From: an uncultured Eubacterium sp.
GTDB lineage: Bacteria; Bacillota; Clostridia; Lachnospirales; Lachnospiraceae
NCBI GenBank assembly: GCA_937915825.1
Contig: CALGGT010000088.1
Span: 1-17,193 of the forward strand
Direction: 5' to 3'
DNA length: 17,193 nt
Below, in pieces: positions 1 through 6,710 of this stretch. The translations under genes were made by a program, and so were the position numbers. The stretch's first letter is position 1. Every line of letters starts with the position of its first letter. Below the pieces are notes generated by a model. The model was not told the origin of the DNA and did no database searches. It was given only the letters and a program-made list of their open reading frames with translations.

Positions 1-73
1 TTGCTGAATACGACCAAGTGCGCATAGCGGGCCCCCAGAATTGAGGCAGGGGGCTGTGAATCGTAACCAAGAA
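1..73 (-). other. Structured flank downstream of truA (terminator-like hairpin or start of a leader RNA)
   Basis: No gene is visible here. Read on the minus strand, a 6-bp GC-only stem (GCCCCC/GGGGGC, positions 31-54, 12-nt loop) lies about 20 bases after the truA stop. It is enclosed by a 5-bp TACGA/TCGTA stem (61-65 with 9-13). There is no U-run directly after it, so it is not a standard intrinsic terminator. In Bacillus, truA is followed by rplM-rpsI, whose mRNA begins with a leader bound by L13. This could be the beginning of such a leader, but that is inference from gene order only, because the window ends before any downstream gene. Confidence 0.4.
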
Positions 74-826
74 TTACTCTTTGTCAAGTGAGATCCCCAT
101 TAGGGTTAAGCCCTTGGCCGGGGCGGTAGGACCGGCTTGTTCTCTTTGACAGGATTCTATGGCATCCTTCACCCAGACCGGTTCTTTTCGTCCCATTCCC
201 ACTTGTAATAACGTTCCGGACATAATGCGGACCATGTTATAAAGGAACCCCTCTCCCTTTACGAAAATATCCAGAAATTCGCCGCCTATGGCAGGCGTCA
301 CTTCCACACTCACCTGATTGACTGTGCGGACGGTAGTAAGGACCTGGGCCCCGGCAGCGCAAAAGGCGGCAAAGTCATGCTCGCCTTCGTAGTATTTTCC
401 TGCTTCTTTCATGGCCCGGACCTGAATCCGATAAGGAACATGCACGGCAAAACGTTCATAAAGAGGCGGCATGATATCCCCGATAAAATACCGATAACGA
501 TAGGTCTTCTCCCCTTTATTCTTGCGAAGATCAAACCCATCCGCTACGCCAAAGGATTGCATGACCCGAATGTTCCCGGGGAGATTTTGATTGATTACCA
601 CCGCTAACTTCTCCGCCGGGATCGTGGTCTCTGCATCAAAGACTGCCAGATTTCCATAGGCATGAACTCCCGCGTCGGTTCGACTGGCACCGGCTACCTG
701 GATCGGTTCCCCGATGACCATTCCAACTGCTTTTTGCACTTCCTCCTGAATGGTGGCAACTCCCTCCTGAATCTGCCAGCCATGGTAATCCGTCCCATCA
801 TATGCAAGGACTAAACAATAGCGCAA
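74..826 (-). CDS. truA: tRNA pseudouridine(38-40) synthase TruA
   Basis: Cytoplasmic enzyme that converts uridines 38, 39 and 40 of the tRNA anticodon arm to pseudouridine. The family's active-site segment RTDAGVHA is present, with the catalytic Asp at about residue 51. The N-terminal YDGTDYHGWQ motif and a late YNMVRIMSG segment are also typical. I place the start at a TTG (824-826) because GGAGG lies 8 bases upstream and the product then begins in the usual way (M-R-Y-C-L-V-L-A-Y-D-G), giving 250 aa, a normal length. An ATG at 872-874 would add 16 residues with no ribosome-binding site and no family counterpart. With the TTG start, the gene overlaps the end of ecfT by 29 bases, so its ribosome-binding site lies inside ecfT. 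This suggests translational coupling. It is the last gene of the cluster, as in Bacillus. Confidence 0.96.
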   Translation of the reverse strand: MRYCLVLAYDGTDYHGWQIQEGVATIQEEVQKAVGMVIGEPIQVAGASRTDAGVHAYGNLAVFDAETTIPAEKLAVVINQNLPGNIRVMQSFGVADGFDLRKNKGEKTYRYRYFIGDIMPPLYERFAVHVPYRIQVRAMKEAGKYYEGEHDFAAFCAAGAQVLTTVRTVNQVSVEVTPAIGGEFLDIFVKGEGFLYNMVRIMSGTLLQVGMGRKEPVWVKDAIESCQREQAGPTAPAKGLTLMGISLDKE

Positions 827-1646
827 GAATGCCACCTCCTTCACCGGCAGGGATCCTTCCTGCCAACCATACAAGGATCACATAGAAAGCGATCACAACC
901 AATCCGATTCGATCCTGCGTTTGATACCGAAGGGGTTTCATCTGCGTTCGCCCCCTGTCCCCCTGATAACACCTGGATTCCATAGCAACCGCCAACTCGA
1001 AAGATCGCCCCGTGGCGGATACCAAAAGGGGCACGACCATAGAGGTCATGATCTTCGCTTTCTGCCAAAGAGTTCCTTCATTCAGATCCGCCCCTCTGGC
1101 TTGCTGCGCCTTGATCAACCGATTGGTTTCCTCTAACAAAACCGGGATAAATCGCAGGGTTAACGCCATCATAGTGGCTATGTCGTGCACTGGCACACGA
1201 ATTTTTTTCAGGGGGCTCATTAGATTCTCAAGCCCGTCGGTCAGGCGCTTAGCCGTAGTGGTGTAGGTAAGATACGAGGATCCGATGACCAAAAGCAGGA
1301 GACGCAGTCCGAGAAATACCCCCTTCTTAACGCCTTCCTCGGAAATCTGCACGGGACCTGCGGCGAGCAGAACATTTCCCTTGGTAAAAAAGAAATGAAA
1401 GATCGTGGTAAATAACAGAAGCGCCACAATGCTTTGCAATCCCTTCATGGCGTAGGTTAGGGGAACACGACTTAGAAAGATCACCGCGCCCAAAAAGGCT
1501 ACGACCACCAAATACCCGACTAAATTGCGAAACAAAAACAAGGAGATCAAATACACCAACGCTCCGAGGATCTTCACACGAGGATCGAAACGGTGAATCA
1601 GAGAGTCCCCTGGATAAAATTGTCCGATCGTGATATCTCGAAGCAT
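798..1646 (-). CDS. ecfT: ECF transporter transmembrane T component EcfT
   Basis: Membrane scaffold of energy-coupling-factor transporters. It links the two ATPases to an exchangeable substrate-binding S protein for uptake of vitamins or transition metals. The 282-residue product has hydrophobic segments at about 26-42, 44-59, 70-86, 108-128, 200-212 and 248-264. Two coupling helices carry the family signatures: A-R-G at 183-185, and a second motif reading M-E-S-R-C-Y (222-227) where A-R-G-Y is common. The following GDRGRTQMKPL segment is also family-typical. GGAGG lies 6 bases before the ATG. No S component is encoded nearby, which fits a group II system whose module is shared among unlinked S proteins, so the substrate cannot be read from this locus. 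The 48-base gap before it contains a perfect tandem repeat. Confidence 0.95.
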   Translation of the reverse strand: MLRDITIGQFYPGDSLIHRFDPRVKILGALVYLISLFLFRNLVGYLVVVAFLGAVIFLSRVPLTYAMKGLQSIVALLLFTTIFHFFFTKGNVLLAAGPVQISEEGVKKGVFLGLRLLLLVIGSSYLTYTTTAKRLTDGLENLMSPLKKIRVPVHDIATMMALTLRFIPVLLEETNRLIKAQQARGADLNEGTLWQKAKIMTSMVVPLLVSATGRSFELAVAMESRCYQGDRGRTQMKPLRYQTQDRIGLVVIAFYVILVWLAGRIPAGEGGGILALLFSPCI

Positions 1647-1657
1647 GGATCTCCTCC

Positions 1658-1693
1658 TTTCTAATCATTCTTATCTTTCTAATCATTCTTATC
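1658..1693. repeat. Perfect tandem duplication, 2 x 18 bp, in the ecfA2-ecfT spacer
   Basis: The unit tttctaatcattcttatc (plus strand) occurs twice head to tail at 1658-1675 and 1676-1693, with three more matching bases after it. It starts directly next to the ecfT ribosome-binding site (plus-strand cctcc, 1653-1657) and ends at the ecfA2 stop codon. On the transcript, each copy reads GATAAGAATGATTAGAAA, an A/G-rich unstructured stretch. It looks like a recent slippage duplication that lengthens the intercistronic spacer, and no known protein site is recognised in it. Confidence 0.95.
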
Positions 1694-1694
1694 T

Positions 1695-2543
1695 TTACTT
1701 ATGTACCTGGTGCTTTTTCACATAATTTCGGATGGCTTCCAGAACTTCCTCATCGGTGACTGCCCCCTTCATGGGAATTCCCTGTTCTTCGAAAGAACGG
1801 CTGAGTGTCGCCGTCCATGGCGGTTGAATCCCAGCCTTTTCCAGCTGTTCATGATCCGAAAACACTTCTTTGACAGAACCATCCATGACGATCTCACCCT
1901 CGCTTAAAACAACCACCCGATTGGCATAACGGACCACGTCCGAGGGATTATGAGAAACTACCACCACCGGCACTCCTTCCTTGCACACCCGGGTCAGAAT
2001 CTGATAAATCCGCTCTTTCGCCCGGGCATCCAGACCAGCCGTAGGTTCATCTAAGATCAACGCCTCCGGATTCATAGCTAAGATCCCTGCAATGGCAACC
2101 AGCCGTTTCTGACCGCCGGATAAGGCAAAGGGGGATACCTCACCCAATTCCCTGGGTAAACCAACCTTGTCCATTGCCTTTAGAGCTTGAGACGTTGGAT
2201 CTGACATTCCCATGTTCAACGGACCAAAGGCAATATCCTTTAATATCGTTTCTTCAAATAATTGATATTCCGGAAATTGGAATACCAATCCTACCTTCTG
2301 TCTTAAATTTTTTCTGGGATAATCTTTCTCCCAAATATTTTCCCCTTGATAAAAAACTTTTCCCCTCGTAGGCTCAAGTAAACCGTTCATGTGTTGGATC
2401 AGCGTCGATTTCCCGGATCCTGTGGTCCCCATGATCGCTATAAAATCCCCGCGAGTCACCATCAGATTCACGTTTCGAAGCACACCCTCATCACCGGCCC
2501 GGTTTTTATGATAGGAAAAACTTACCTCTTTCAGTTCGATCAT
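1695..2543 (-). CDS. ecfA2: ECF transporter ATP-binding protein EcfA2
   Basis: One of the two ABC ATPases that power ECF-type import at the inner face of the membrane. It is expected to pair with EcfA1 and bind EcfT. All nucleotide-binding motifs are intact in the 282-aa product: Walker A GTTGSGKST (39-47), Q-loop Gln at about 89 in FQFPEYQLFE, signature LSGGQ (141-145), Walker B ALILDE (161-166) followed by PTAGLD, and H-loop His at about 198. A C-terminal extension after the ATPase core is typical of EcfA proteins. The start codon overlaps the stop of ecfA1 in an ATGA arrangement (4 bases), and GGAGG lies 7 bases upstream inside ecfA1. I call it EcfA2 from its place as the second ATPase after rplQ, as in Bacillus. 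Confidence 0.95.
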   Translation of the reverse strand: MIELKEVSFSYHKNRAGDEGVLRNVNLMVTRGDFIAIMGTTGSGKSTLIQHMNGLLEPTRGKVFYQGENIWEKDYPRKNLRQKVGLVFQFPEYQLFEETILKDIAFGPLNMGMSDPTSQALKAMDKVGLPRELGEVSPFALSGGQKRLVAIAGILAMNPEALILDEPTAGLDARAKERIYQILTRVCKEGVPVVVVSHNPSDVVRYANRVVVLSEGEIVMDGSVKEVFSDHEQLEKAGIQPPWTATLSRSFEEQGIPMKGAVTDEEVLEAIRNYVKKHQVHK

Positions 2544-3412
2544 ACGCCCACCTCCCTAGGATCCGCCTTTATTTTATCAGCTAGCATTTGGGCAACCTCT
2601 TTCGGATCCATGGTAATCGTTTCCAGATCCTGGGGGGATAAAATTTGCTCTTCGATCAACTTCTGCAAAAAACGCAAGGGCTCCGGAATTTTTAAATGGC
2701 ACGTTTCCAGAAGCTCCCCCTTTTCCTGAAAAAGAGTTTGGGGACTTCCCTGAAAGAAGAGCTCTCCTTCGTTTAAAACCAGGATCCGGTCCGCTTCCCA
2801 CACCTCCTCCAGATCATGGGTGATCCAGATGATGGCGATGTTCTGCTCTTTTTGCAGACGACGGGCGATATCCAGCACATCCCTTCTACCCTTGGAATCT
2901 AACATAGCTGTGGCTTCATCGAAAACGATGTATTTCGGTTCCATCGCCAACACTCCCGCAATGGCGACCCGTTGCTTCTGCCCGCCGGACAGCTCCATCG
3001 GGTTCTTCTTACGGTGCTTGATCATTCGAACCTGGTCCAAGCCTTTCTTTACCCGTTTCCATATATCCAACGTGGGAATCCCCAGATTCTCCGGTCCAAA
3101 TCCCACATCCTCTTCCACAATGGATTGAACGATCTGGTTATCGGGATTTTGCATGATCAAGCCCACATCCCGGCGAATCTCAAATAGATCCTCTTCCGAG
3201 GCTGTATCCATGCCATCCACAGAAACCACCCCTTCCAGCGGCAGGCGAATTCCGTTAAAATGGGCCGCGAGGGTGGACTTCCCGGATCCATTTGCCCCTA
3301 ATATCCCAATGAATTCCCCTTCCCGGATTTGAAAATTCAGATGGTTTAAGGCATTCTTATTCACTTTTTCTTTTCCGGAATAGCGATAGGATACATTCCT
3401 TCCTTCTAACAT
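2540..3412 (-). CDS. ecfA1: ECF transporter ATP-binding protein EcfA1
   Basis: ABC ATPase of the ECF energising module and partner of EcfA2 and EcfT. The 290-aa product has Walker A GANGSGKST (39-47), Q-loop Gln at about 88 (MQNPDNQ), signature LSGGQ (141-145), Walker B YIVFDE (161-166) and H-loop His 199 in ITHDLEE. Where EcfA2 has DEPTAG it has DEATAM, the version often seen in EcfA1 proteins. The best GGAGG is 15 bases before the ATG, farther than for other genes here. In the same frame only a stop, and no other start, lies between the two, so the ATG is retained and initiation may be weak. The gene begins just after the rplQ terminator, and I see no separate promoter in the short gap, so expression probably depends partly on read-through. 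Confidence 0.95.
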   Translation of the reverse strand: MLEGRNVSYRYSGKEKVNKNALNHLNFQIREGEFIGILGANGSGKSTLAAHFNGIRLPLEGVVSVDGMDTASEEDLFEIRRDVGLIMQNPDNQIVQSIVEEDVGFGPENLGIPTLDIWKRVKKGLDQVRMIKHRKKNPMELSGGQKQRVAIAGVLAMEPKYIVFDEATAMLDSKGRRDVLDIARRLQKEQNIAIIWITHDLEEVWEADRILVLNEGELFFQGSPQTLFQEKGELLETCHLKIPEPLRFLQKLIEEQILSPQDLETITMDPKEVAQMLADKIKADPREVGV

Positions 3413-3443
3413 AAGCCTGCCTTGTTACCTCCTTCCGGATATG

Positions 3444-3476
3444 CGAAAACGAACCAACCTCACGGTTGGTTCGTTG
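3444..3476 (-). terminator. Intrinsic terminator after rplQ
   Basis: On the transcript, a perfect 12-bp stem (AACGAACCAACC pairing with GGTTGGTTCGTT; arms 3464-3475 and 3448-3459) closes a GTGA tetraloop. A short U-run follows (TTTT at 3446-3449, two of these bases also pairing in the stem). It lies about 20 bases after the rplQ stop and 34 bases before the ecfA1 start. It probably ends or reduces transcription of the alpha operon before the ECF genes. The short U-run suggests incomplete termination. Confidence 0.85.
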
Positions 3477-3494
3477 TACTTGTTTCGTATTCTA

Positions 3495-4031
3495 TTATAC
3501 AAGCTCGATGACTACTTCCATCGCAGCGTCCCCTTTTCTGGGACCAATCTTAATGATTCTTGTATAACCACCGTTACGATCTGCATATTTCGGAGCAATC
3601 TCCTCAAATAATTTGTTAGCCATATCCACGGTCTTTGTTCCTTTTCTCTTACCAGCTGTGGTCTGAGGCACTTCGGTAATTCCATAAAGAACTTTGTTCA
3701 TTTGACGTCTTGCATGTAAGCGAGAAGGATTGTCTTTCTTGATTTCCTTATCTACCTCATCATAGACCGTAACTTTCTTACCGTCTACAACTTCTTTTAC
3801 ACGTTTTCCGTCTTTATCTTTTTGGGCTACCTTTGTTTTTACGGTAACCGTTTCATAATTGTCCTTTTCACGAACTGCTAAAGCAATTAAATTCTCAGCG
3901 ATCTTACGAATCTCTTTTGCTTTTGCTTCCGTTGTCACAATCTTACCATGGTATAACAAATTCGTAACCTGATTGCGTAACAGGGCTTTTCTTTGGCTGG
4001 CAGTTCTGCCAAGCTTTCTATATCCTGCCAT
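3495..4031 (-). CDS. rplQ: 50S ribosomal protein L17
   Basis: Large-subunit protein located near the peptide exit tunnel. The N-terminus (MAGYRKLGRTASQRKALLRN) and the C-terminal block from about residue 147 (PKYADRNGGYTRIIKIGPRKGDAA) are the conserved L17 ends. The product is 178 aa, against about 120 in Bacillus. Most of the excess is a lysine- and aspartate-rich block at about residues 57-101 (nt 3729-3863), placed just before the conserved SRLHARRQ segment. From memory, Lachnospiraceae L17 proteins carry a similar block, so this supports the lineage and is probably not an assembly error. The frame is open throughout. GGAGG stands 17 bases after rpoA, and the gene closes the alpha operon before a terminator. 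Confidence 0.97.
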   Translation of the reverse strand: MAGYRKLGRTASQRKALLRNQVTNLLYHGKIVTTEAKAKEIRKIAENLIALAVREKDNYETVTVKTKVAQKDKDGKRVKEVVDGKKVTVYDEVDKEIKKDNPSRLHARRQMNKVLYGITEVPQTTAGKRKGTKTVDMANKLFEEIAPKYADRNGGYTRIIKIGPRKGDAAMEVVIELV

Positions 4032-4048
4032 TTCTATGTTCCTCCTTA

Positions 4049-5014
4049 TTAATCTTCATTCGTGTCATTCAGTGAAAGACCAAGGTCTCTTAACTTGTCA
4101 AGAACCTCATCCAAGGACTTCTTACCAAGATTACGAACCTTCATCATGTCTTCCGGGGTCTTCTGAATCAATTCTTCCACCGTGTTAATATTCGCTCTCT
4201 TCAAACAGTTATGGGAACGAACGGAAAGTTCTAATTCATCAATACTCCATGACAGAACCTTGTTCTCATCGTCTACTTGAGGCTCGGTAATTACGTTGGT
4301 ATTCTTCGCCATCTCCGATAAACCGATAAATACATCTAAATGCTCGCTCATAATCTTAGCAGCCAAGCTTACAGCGTCTACCGGTTCAATGGTTCCATTG
4401 GTATGTACATCAACGATCAGCTTATCATAATCGGTAATCTGACCTACACGCGTATTTTCCACCTGAATGTTCACTCTCTCAATGGGAGTAAAGATGGAGT
4501 CAATGGGAATTGCATCCAATGCAGCATCCGCTTTCTTATTACGGTCTGCACTCACATATCCCCTTCCATTCTCAACGGTCATTTCAATGGACAACTCTGT
4601 GCTGGATCCGCCATTTAAGGTGGCGATCACCTGATCTTTGTTGATAATCTCAATGTCCGCATCACATCGAATATCAGCAGCGGTTACGACACCGTCTCCC
4701 TTCGCTTCGATGTACATCATCTTTACTTCATCCATGTCCTCACTGGAATTGCGGATTGCCAGGCTCTTAATGTTCATGACAATCTCCGTCACATCTTCCT
4801 TCACGCCGGGAATCGAACTGAATTCATGTACGACTCCGTCAATGCGAATGCGACTTACTGCGGTTCCGGGTAATGAGGAGAGCATAATTCTTCTCAGTGA
4901 ATTTCCAAGAGTTGTTCCATATCCTCGTTCCAGGGGTTCCACAACAAAACGACCATACTTACTATCTTCCGAAATTTCAGCAATTTCAATAGTTGGTTTC
5001 TTAAATTCAAACAT
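4049..5014 (-). CDS. rpoA: DNA-directed RNA polymerase subunit alpha
   Basis: Alpha subunit of RNA polymerase. It dimerises to nucleate enzyme assembly, and its C-terminal domain contacts UP elements and activators. The 321-aa product has the N-terminal domain (about 1-230, with GYGTTLGNSLRR at 31-42), an acidic linker (about 243-252) and the C-terminal domain (about 255-315). The DNA-contacting segment RSHNCLKRA is intact, with Arg 266 and Asn 269 matching E. coli R265 and N268. The helix-hairpin-helix NLGKKSLDE (295-303) is also present. Start: ATG with GGAGG 8 bases upstream. It lies between rpsD and rplQ, the usual alpha-operon order in Clostridia and in E. coli. Confidence 0.98.
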   Translation of the reverse strand: MFEFKKPTIEIAEISEDSKYGRFVVEPLERGYGTTLGNSLRRIMLSSLPGTAVSRIRIDGVVHEFSSIPGVKEDVTEIVMNIKSLAIRNSSEDMDEVKMMYIEAKGDGVVTAADIRCDADIEIINKDQVIATLNGGSSTELSIEMTVENGRGYVSADRNKKADAALDAIPIDSIFTPIERVNIQVENTRVGQITDYDKLIVDVHTNGTIEPVDAVSLAAKIMSEHLDVFIGLSEMAKNTNVITEPQVDDENKVLSWSIDELELSVRSHNCLKRANINTVEELIQKTPEDMMKVRNLGKKSLDEVLDKLRDLGLSLNDTNED

Positions 5015-5044
5015 TCCAGGACCCTCCTTTTAGGATTTACTTTA

Positions 5045-5638
5045 TTATTTGGAATACAACTCGACGATAAGCACTTCGTTAACCGGAACATCGATCTCAG
5101 CTCTGGTAGGTACTTGTTTTACCGTTCCGGATAAACTTTCCTTATCGGCTTCCAACCAGTCCGGCACCATGCGACCACCTGTTACTTCCAGGATGTCCTT
5201 ATATCTTTGTGCTCCTTTGAATTTCTCTTTGATCTCGATCACATCACCGGGTTTAACGGAATAAGAAGGAATGTTCACTCTCTTCCCGTTAACGGTTACA
5301 TGCTTATGATCCACAATCTGTCTCGCTTCTTTTCTTGTTCTGGCAAATCCCATACGGAACAGGATATTATCCAAACGAAGCTCTAACAGGATCATCAGGT
5401 TCTCACCTGTTGTTCCATATTTTAATTTCTGTGCTCTTGCAAAATAGTTACGGAAGGGTTTCTCCAATACTCCGTAGATGAATTTTGCTTTTTGTTTTTC
5501 TTTTAACTGCATGCCGTACTCACTGAGTTTCCGGACACTTCTTGCACTTCTCTTTGACTTCTTATCAATCCCTAAGTACACGGGATCCAAATCCAAAGAT
5601 CTACATCTTTTTAAAACCGGCGTCATATCTCTTGCCAT
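5045..5638 (-). CDS. rpsD: 30S ribosomal protein S4
   Basis: Primary 16S rRNA-binding protein that starts assembly of the 30S body and, in several bacteria, represses its own operon. The 197-aa product begins MARDMTPVLKRCRSLDLDP. It has a single Cys in that region and therefore belongs to the S4 class without the four-cysteine zinc site. The S4 RNA-binding fold covers about residues 88-150 (LELRLDNILFRMGFA, then HVTVNGKRVNIPSY). In Bacillus rpsD stands alone, while here it sits in the alpha operon, as in E. coli and many Clostridia. This matters for the structured region upstream of rpsM, because an S4-binding leader there would be in the right place to control the operon. Confidence 0.98.
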   Translation of the reverse strand: MARDMTPVLKRCRSLDLDPVYLGIDKKSKRSARSVRKLSEYGMQLKEKQKAKFIYGVLEKPFRNYFARAQKLKYGTTGENLMILLELRLDNILFRMGFARTRKEARQIVDHKHVTVNGKRVNIPSYSVKPGDVIEIKEKFKGAQRYKDILEVTGGRMVPDWLEADKESLSGTVKQVPTRAEIDVPVNEVLIVELYSK

Positions 5639-5649
5639 GATTCTTCCTC

Positions 5650-6045
5650 CTATACTCTTCTACGTTTCGGCGGTCTGCACCCATTATGGGGAACCGGGGT
5701 TACGTCCTGGATACTGGTTACTTCAATCCCACACGCCTGAATCGCACGAATGGCAGCTTCACGACCGGAACCCGGTCCTTTAACCATAACCTCAACGGAT
5801 TTTAAGCCGTGGGGCAAAGCTGCTTTTGCTGCTGTCTCTGCAGCCATTTGCGCTGCATACGGAGTGGATTTTCTTGAACCACGAAAGCCAAGTCCACCTG
5901 CACTTGCCCAGGAAATTGCATTTCCCTGCATGTCAGTTAAAGTTACTATCGTATTATTAAAAGATGACTGAATATGTGCCTGTCCACGATCAATGTTTTT
6001 CTTGACACGTCTTTTTGTCGTCTTTTTTGTAGCATTCTTAGCCAT
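5650..6045 (-). CDS. rpsK: 30S ribosomal protein S11
   Basis: Protein of the 30S platform that contacts 16S rRNA near the E-site mRNA path. Conserved parts are present: a basic N-terminus (MAKNATKKTTKRRVKKNI), the AHIQSSFNNTIVTLTD block, GPGSGREAAIRA, and the C-terminal HNGCRPPKRRRV. I use the ATG at 6043-6045, with GGAGG 8 bases upstream, giving 131 aa. A TTG two codons earlier is possible but sits closer to the ribosome-binding site and would not match the family N-terminus. It is 17 bases after rpsM and 11 bases before rpsD. Confidence 0.98.
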   Translation of the reverse strand: MAKNATKKTTKRRVKKNIDRGQAHIQSSFNNTIVTLTDMQGNAISWASAGGLGFRGSRKSTPYAAQMAAETAAKAALPHGLKSVEVMVKGPGSGREAAIRAIQACGIEVTSIQDVTPVPHNGCRPPKRRRV

Positions 6046-6062
6046 TGACAATTCCTCCTATA

Positions 6063-6434
6063 TTATTTCTTCTTGTTCGCTACCGTACGTTTGGGACCTT
6101 TTCTTGTTCTGGCATTGGTCTTGGTCTTCTGGCCACGAACCGGAAGTCCTTTTCTATGACGAATACCGCGATAGCATCCCATTTCCTGTAATCTCTTAAT
6201 GTTCATTGCAACATCTCTTCTGAGATCACCTTCTACAACTACCCCTAACTTCTCCATTGCGTCACGGATTGTTCCTACTTGTTCATCCGAAAGATCCTTG
6301 CAACGGATGTCAGGGTTTACGTCAGCTTCCTTCAAAATCTTTTGAGAAGTTGTCAAGCCAATTCCATAGATATACGTGAGTCCAATCTCAACACGTTTCT
6401 CTCTCGGTAAATCTACACCACTGATACGAGCCAT
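6063..6434 (-). CDS. rpsM: 30S ribosomal protein S13
   Basis: Protein of the 30S head that forms intersubunit bridges and contacts P-site tRNA through its basic tail. The 123-aa product has the standard N-terminus MARISGVDLPREKRVEIGLT, the helix-hairpin-helix YIYGIG region, the conserved CYRGIRHRKGLPVRGQKTKTN segment split around residue 90-110, and a lysine-rich C-terminus. GGAGG lies about 10 bases before the ATG. The bases between them can form a small hairpin that abuts the start codon (6435-6447). A 276-base non-coding gap precedes it, by far the largest gap in the ribosomal part of the window. Confidence 0.98.
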   Translation of the reverse strand: MARISGVDLPREKRVEIGLTYIYGIGLTTSQKILKEADVNPDIRCKDLSDEQVGTIRDAMEKLGVVVEGDLRRDVAMNIKRLQEMGCYRGIRHRKGLPVRGQKTKTNARTRKGPKRTVANKKK

Positions 6435-6447
6435 GTGTACTTTACAC
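6435..6447 (-). promoter_or_regulatory. Small hairpin between the rpsM Shine-Dalgarno and its start codon
   Basis: The transcript reads GGAGGTGTAAAGTACACATG. GTGTA and TACAC pair perfectly around an AAG loop, taking the last G of the extended Shine-Dalgarno and ending directly at the ATG. Alone, the stem is short and AU-rich. Taken with the structured region just upstream, it could affect ribosome loading at rpsM. Confidence 0.5.
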
Positions 6448-6710
6448 CTCCAACATTTTTCTTTTCATAATTTCGTGTTACCTGTTTTCGAATGCATCCT
6501 GGCAAACACATTCGATTAGCCGCTTTAAATCGCAACGTCCGGCTTCCACCGGTTCCTTTCGGTTTTCATTTGCGATATCGCAGTATCTCGCCCAAATGAC
6601 GGTTGGACAAACTGCAACGCAGAAAGCAAGAACTATTCAGATATCTGTCTATGCGCACGAAAAGAGCCTAAAGACTTCTTTAGTACTCTCTCTGCTTGAA
6701 ATATTCTTTC
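6448..6710 (-). promoter_or_regulatory. Structured intercistronic RNA between rpmJ and rpsM (candidate alpha-operon leader)
   Basis: This 263-base stretch has no convincing open frame but is rich in inverted repeats. In transcript order, the first is a stem CUAAAG-AAGU-CUUUAG (6668-6683) that extends through AGAG/CUCU and ends in UUUU. The second is a bulged 12-bp hairpin (6566-6599), which competes with a 7-bp stem AUCGCAA/UUGCGAU (6570-6576 with 6529-6535). That stem encloses a CCGG-CCGG hairpin (6539-6552). The fourth is a 12-pair hairpin with GCCA loop (6488-6515, four G-U pairs). The arrangement of alternative stems followed by a hairpin at the ribosome-binding site resembles ribosomal-protein leader RNAs. 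E. coli has an S4-controlled leader at the same place, before rpsM. The sequence shows the structures, but S4 control is inference. No convincing promoter is seen inside it. Confidence 0.55.

Noticed and set aside
827..874. Longer N-terminus of TruA from the ATG at 874
   Set aside because: No Shine-Dalgarno before it, and the extra residues do not resemble the family. The TTG at 826 fits better.
6525..6569. Possible 14-codon peptide (MKTERNRWKPDVAI) in the rpmJ-rpsM gap
   Set aside because: No ribosome-binding site, and it coincides with the paired region, so structure explains the sequence better.
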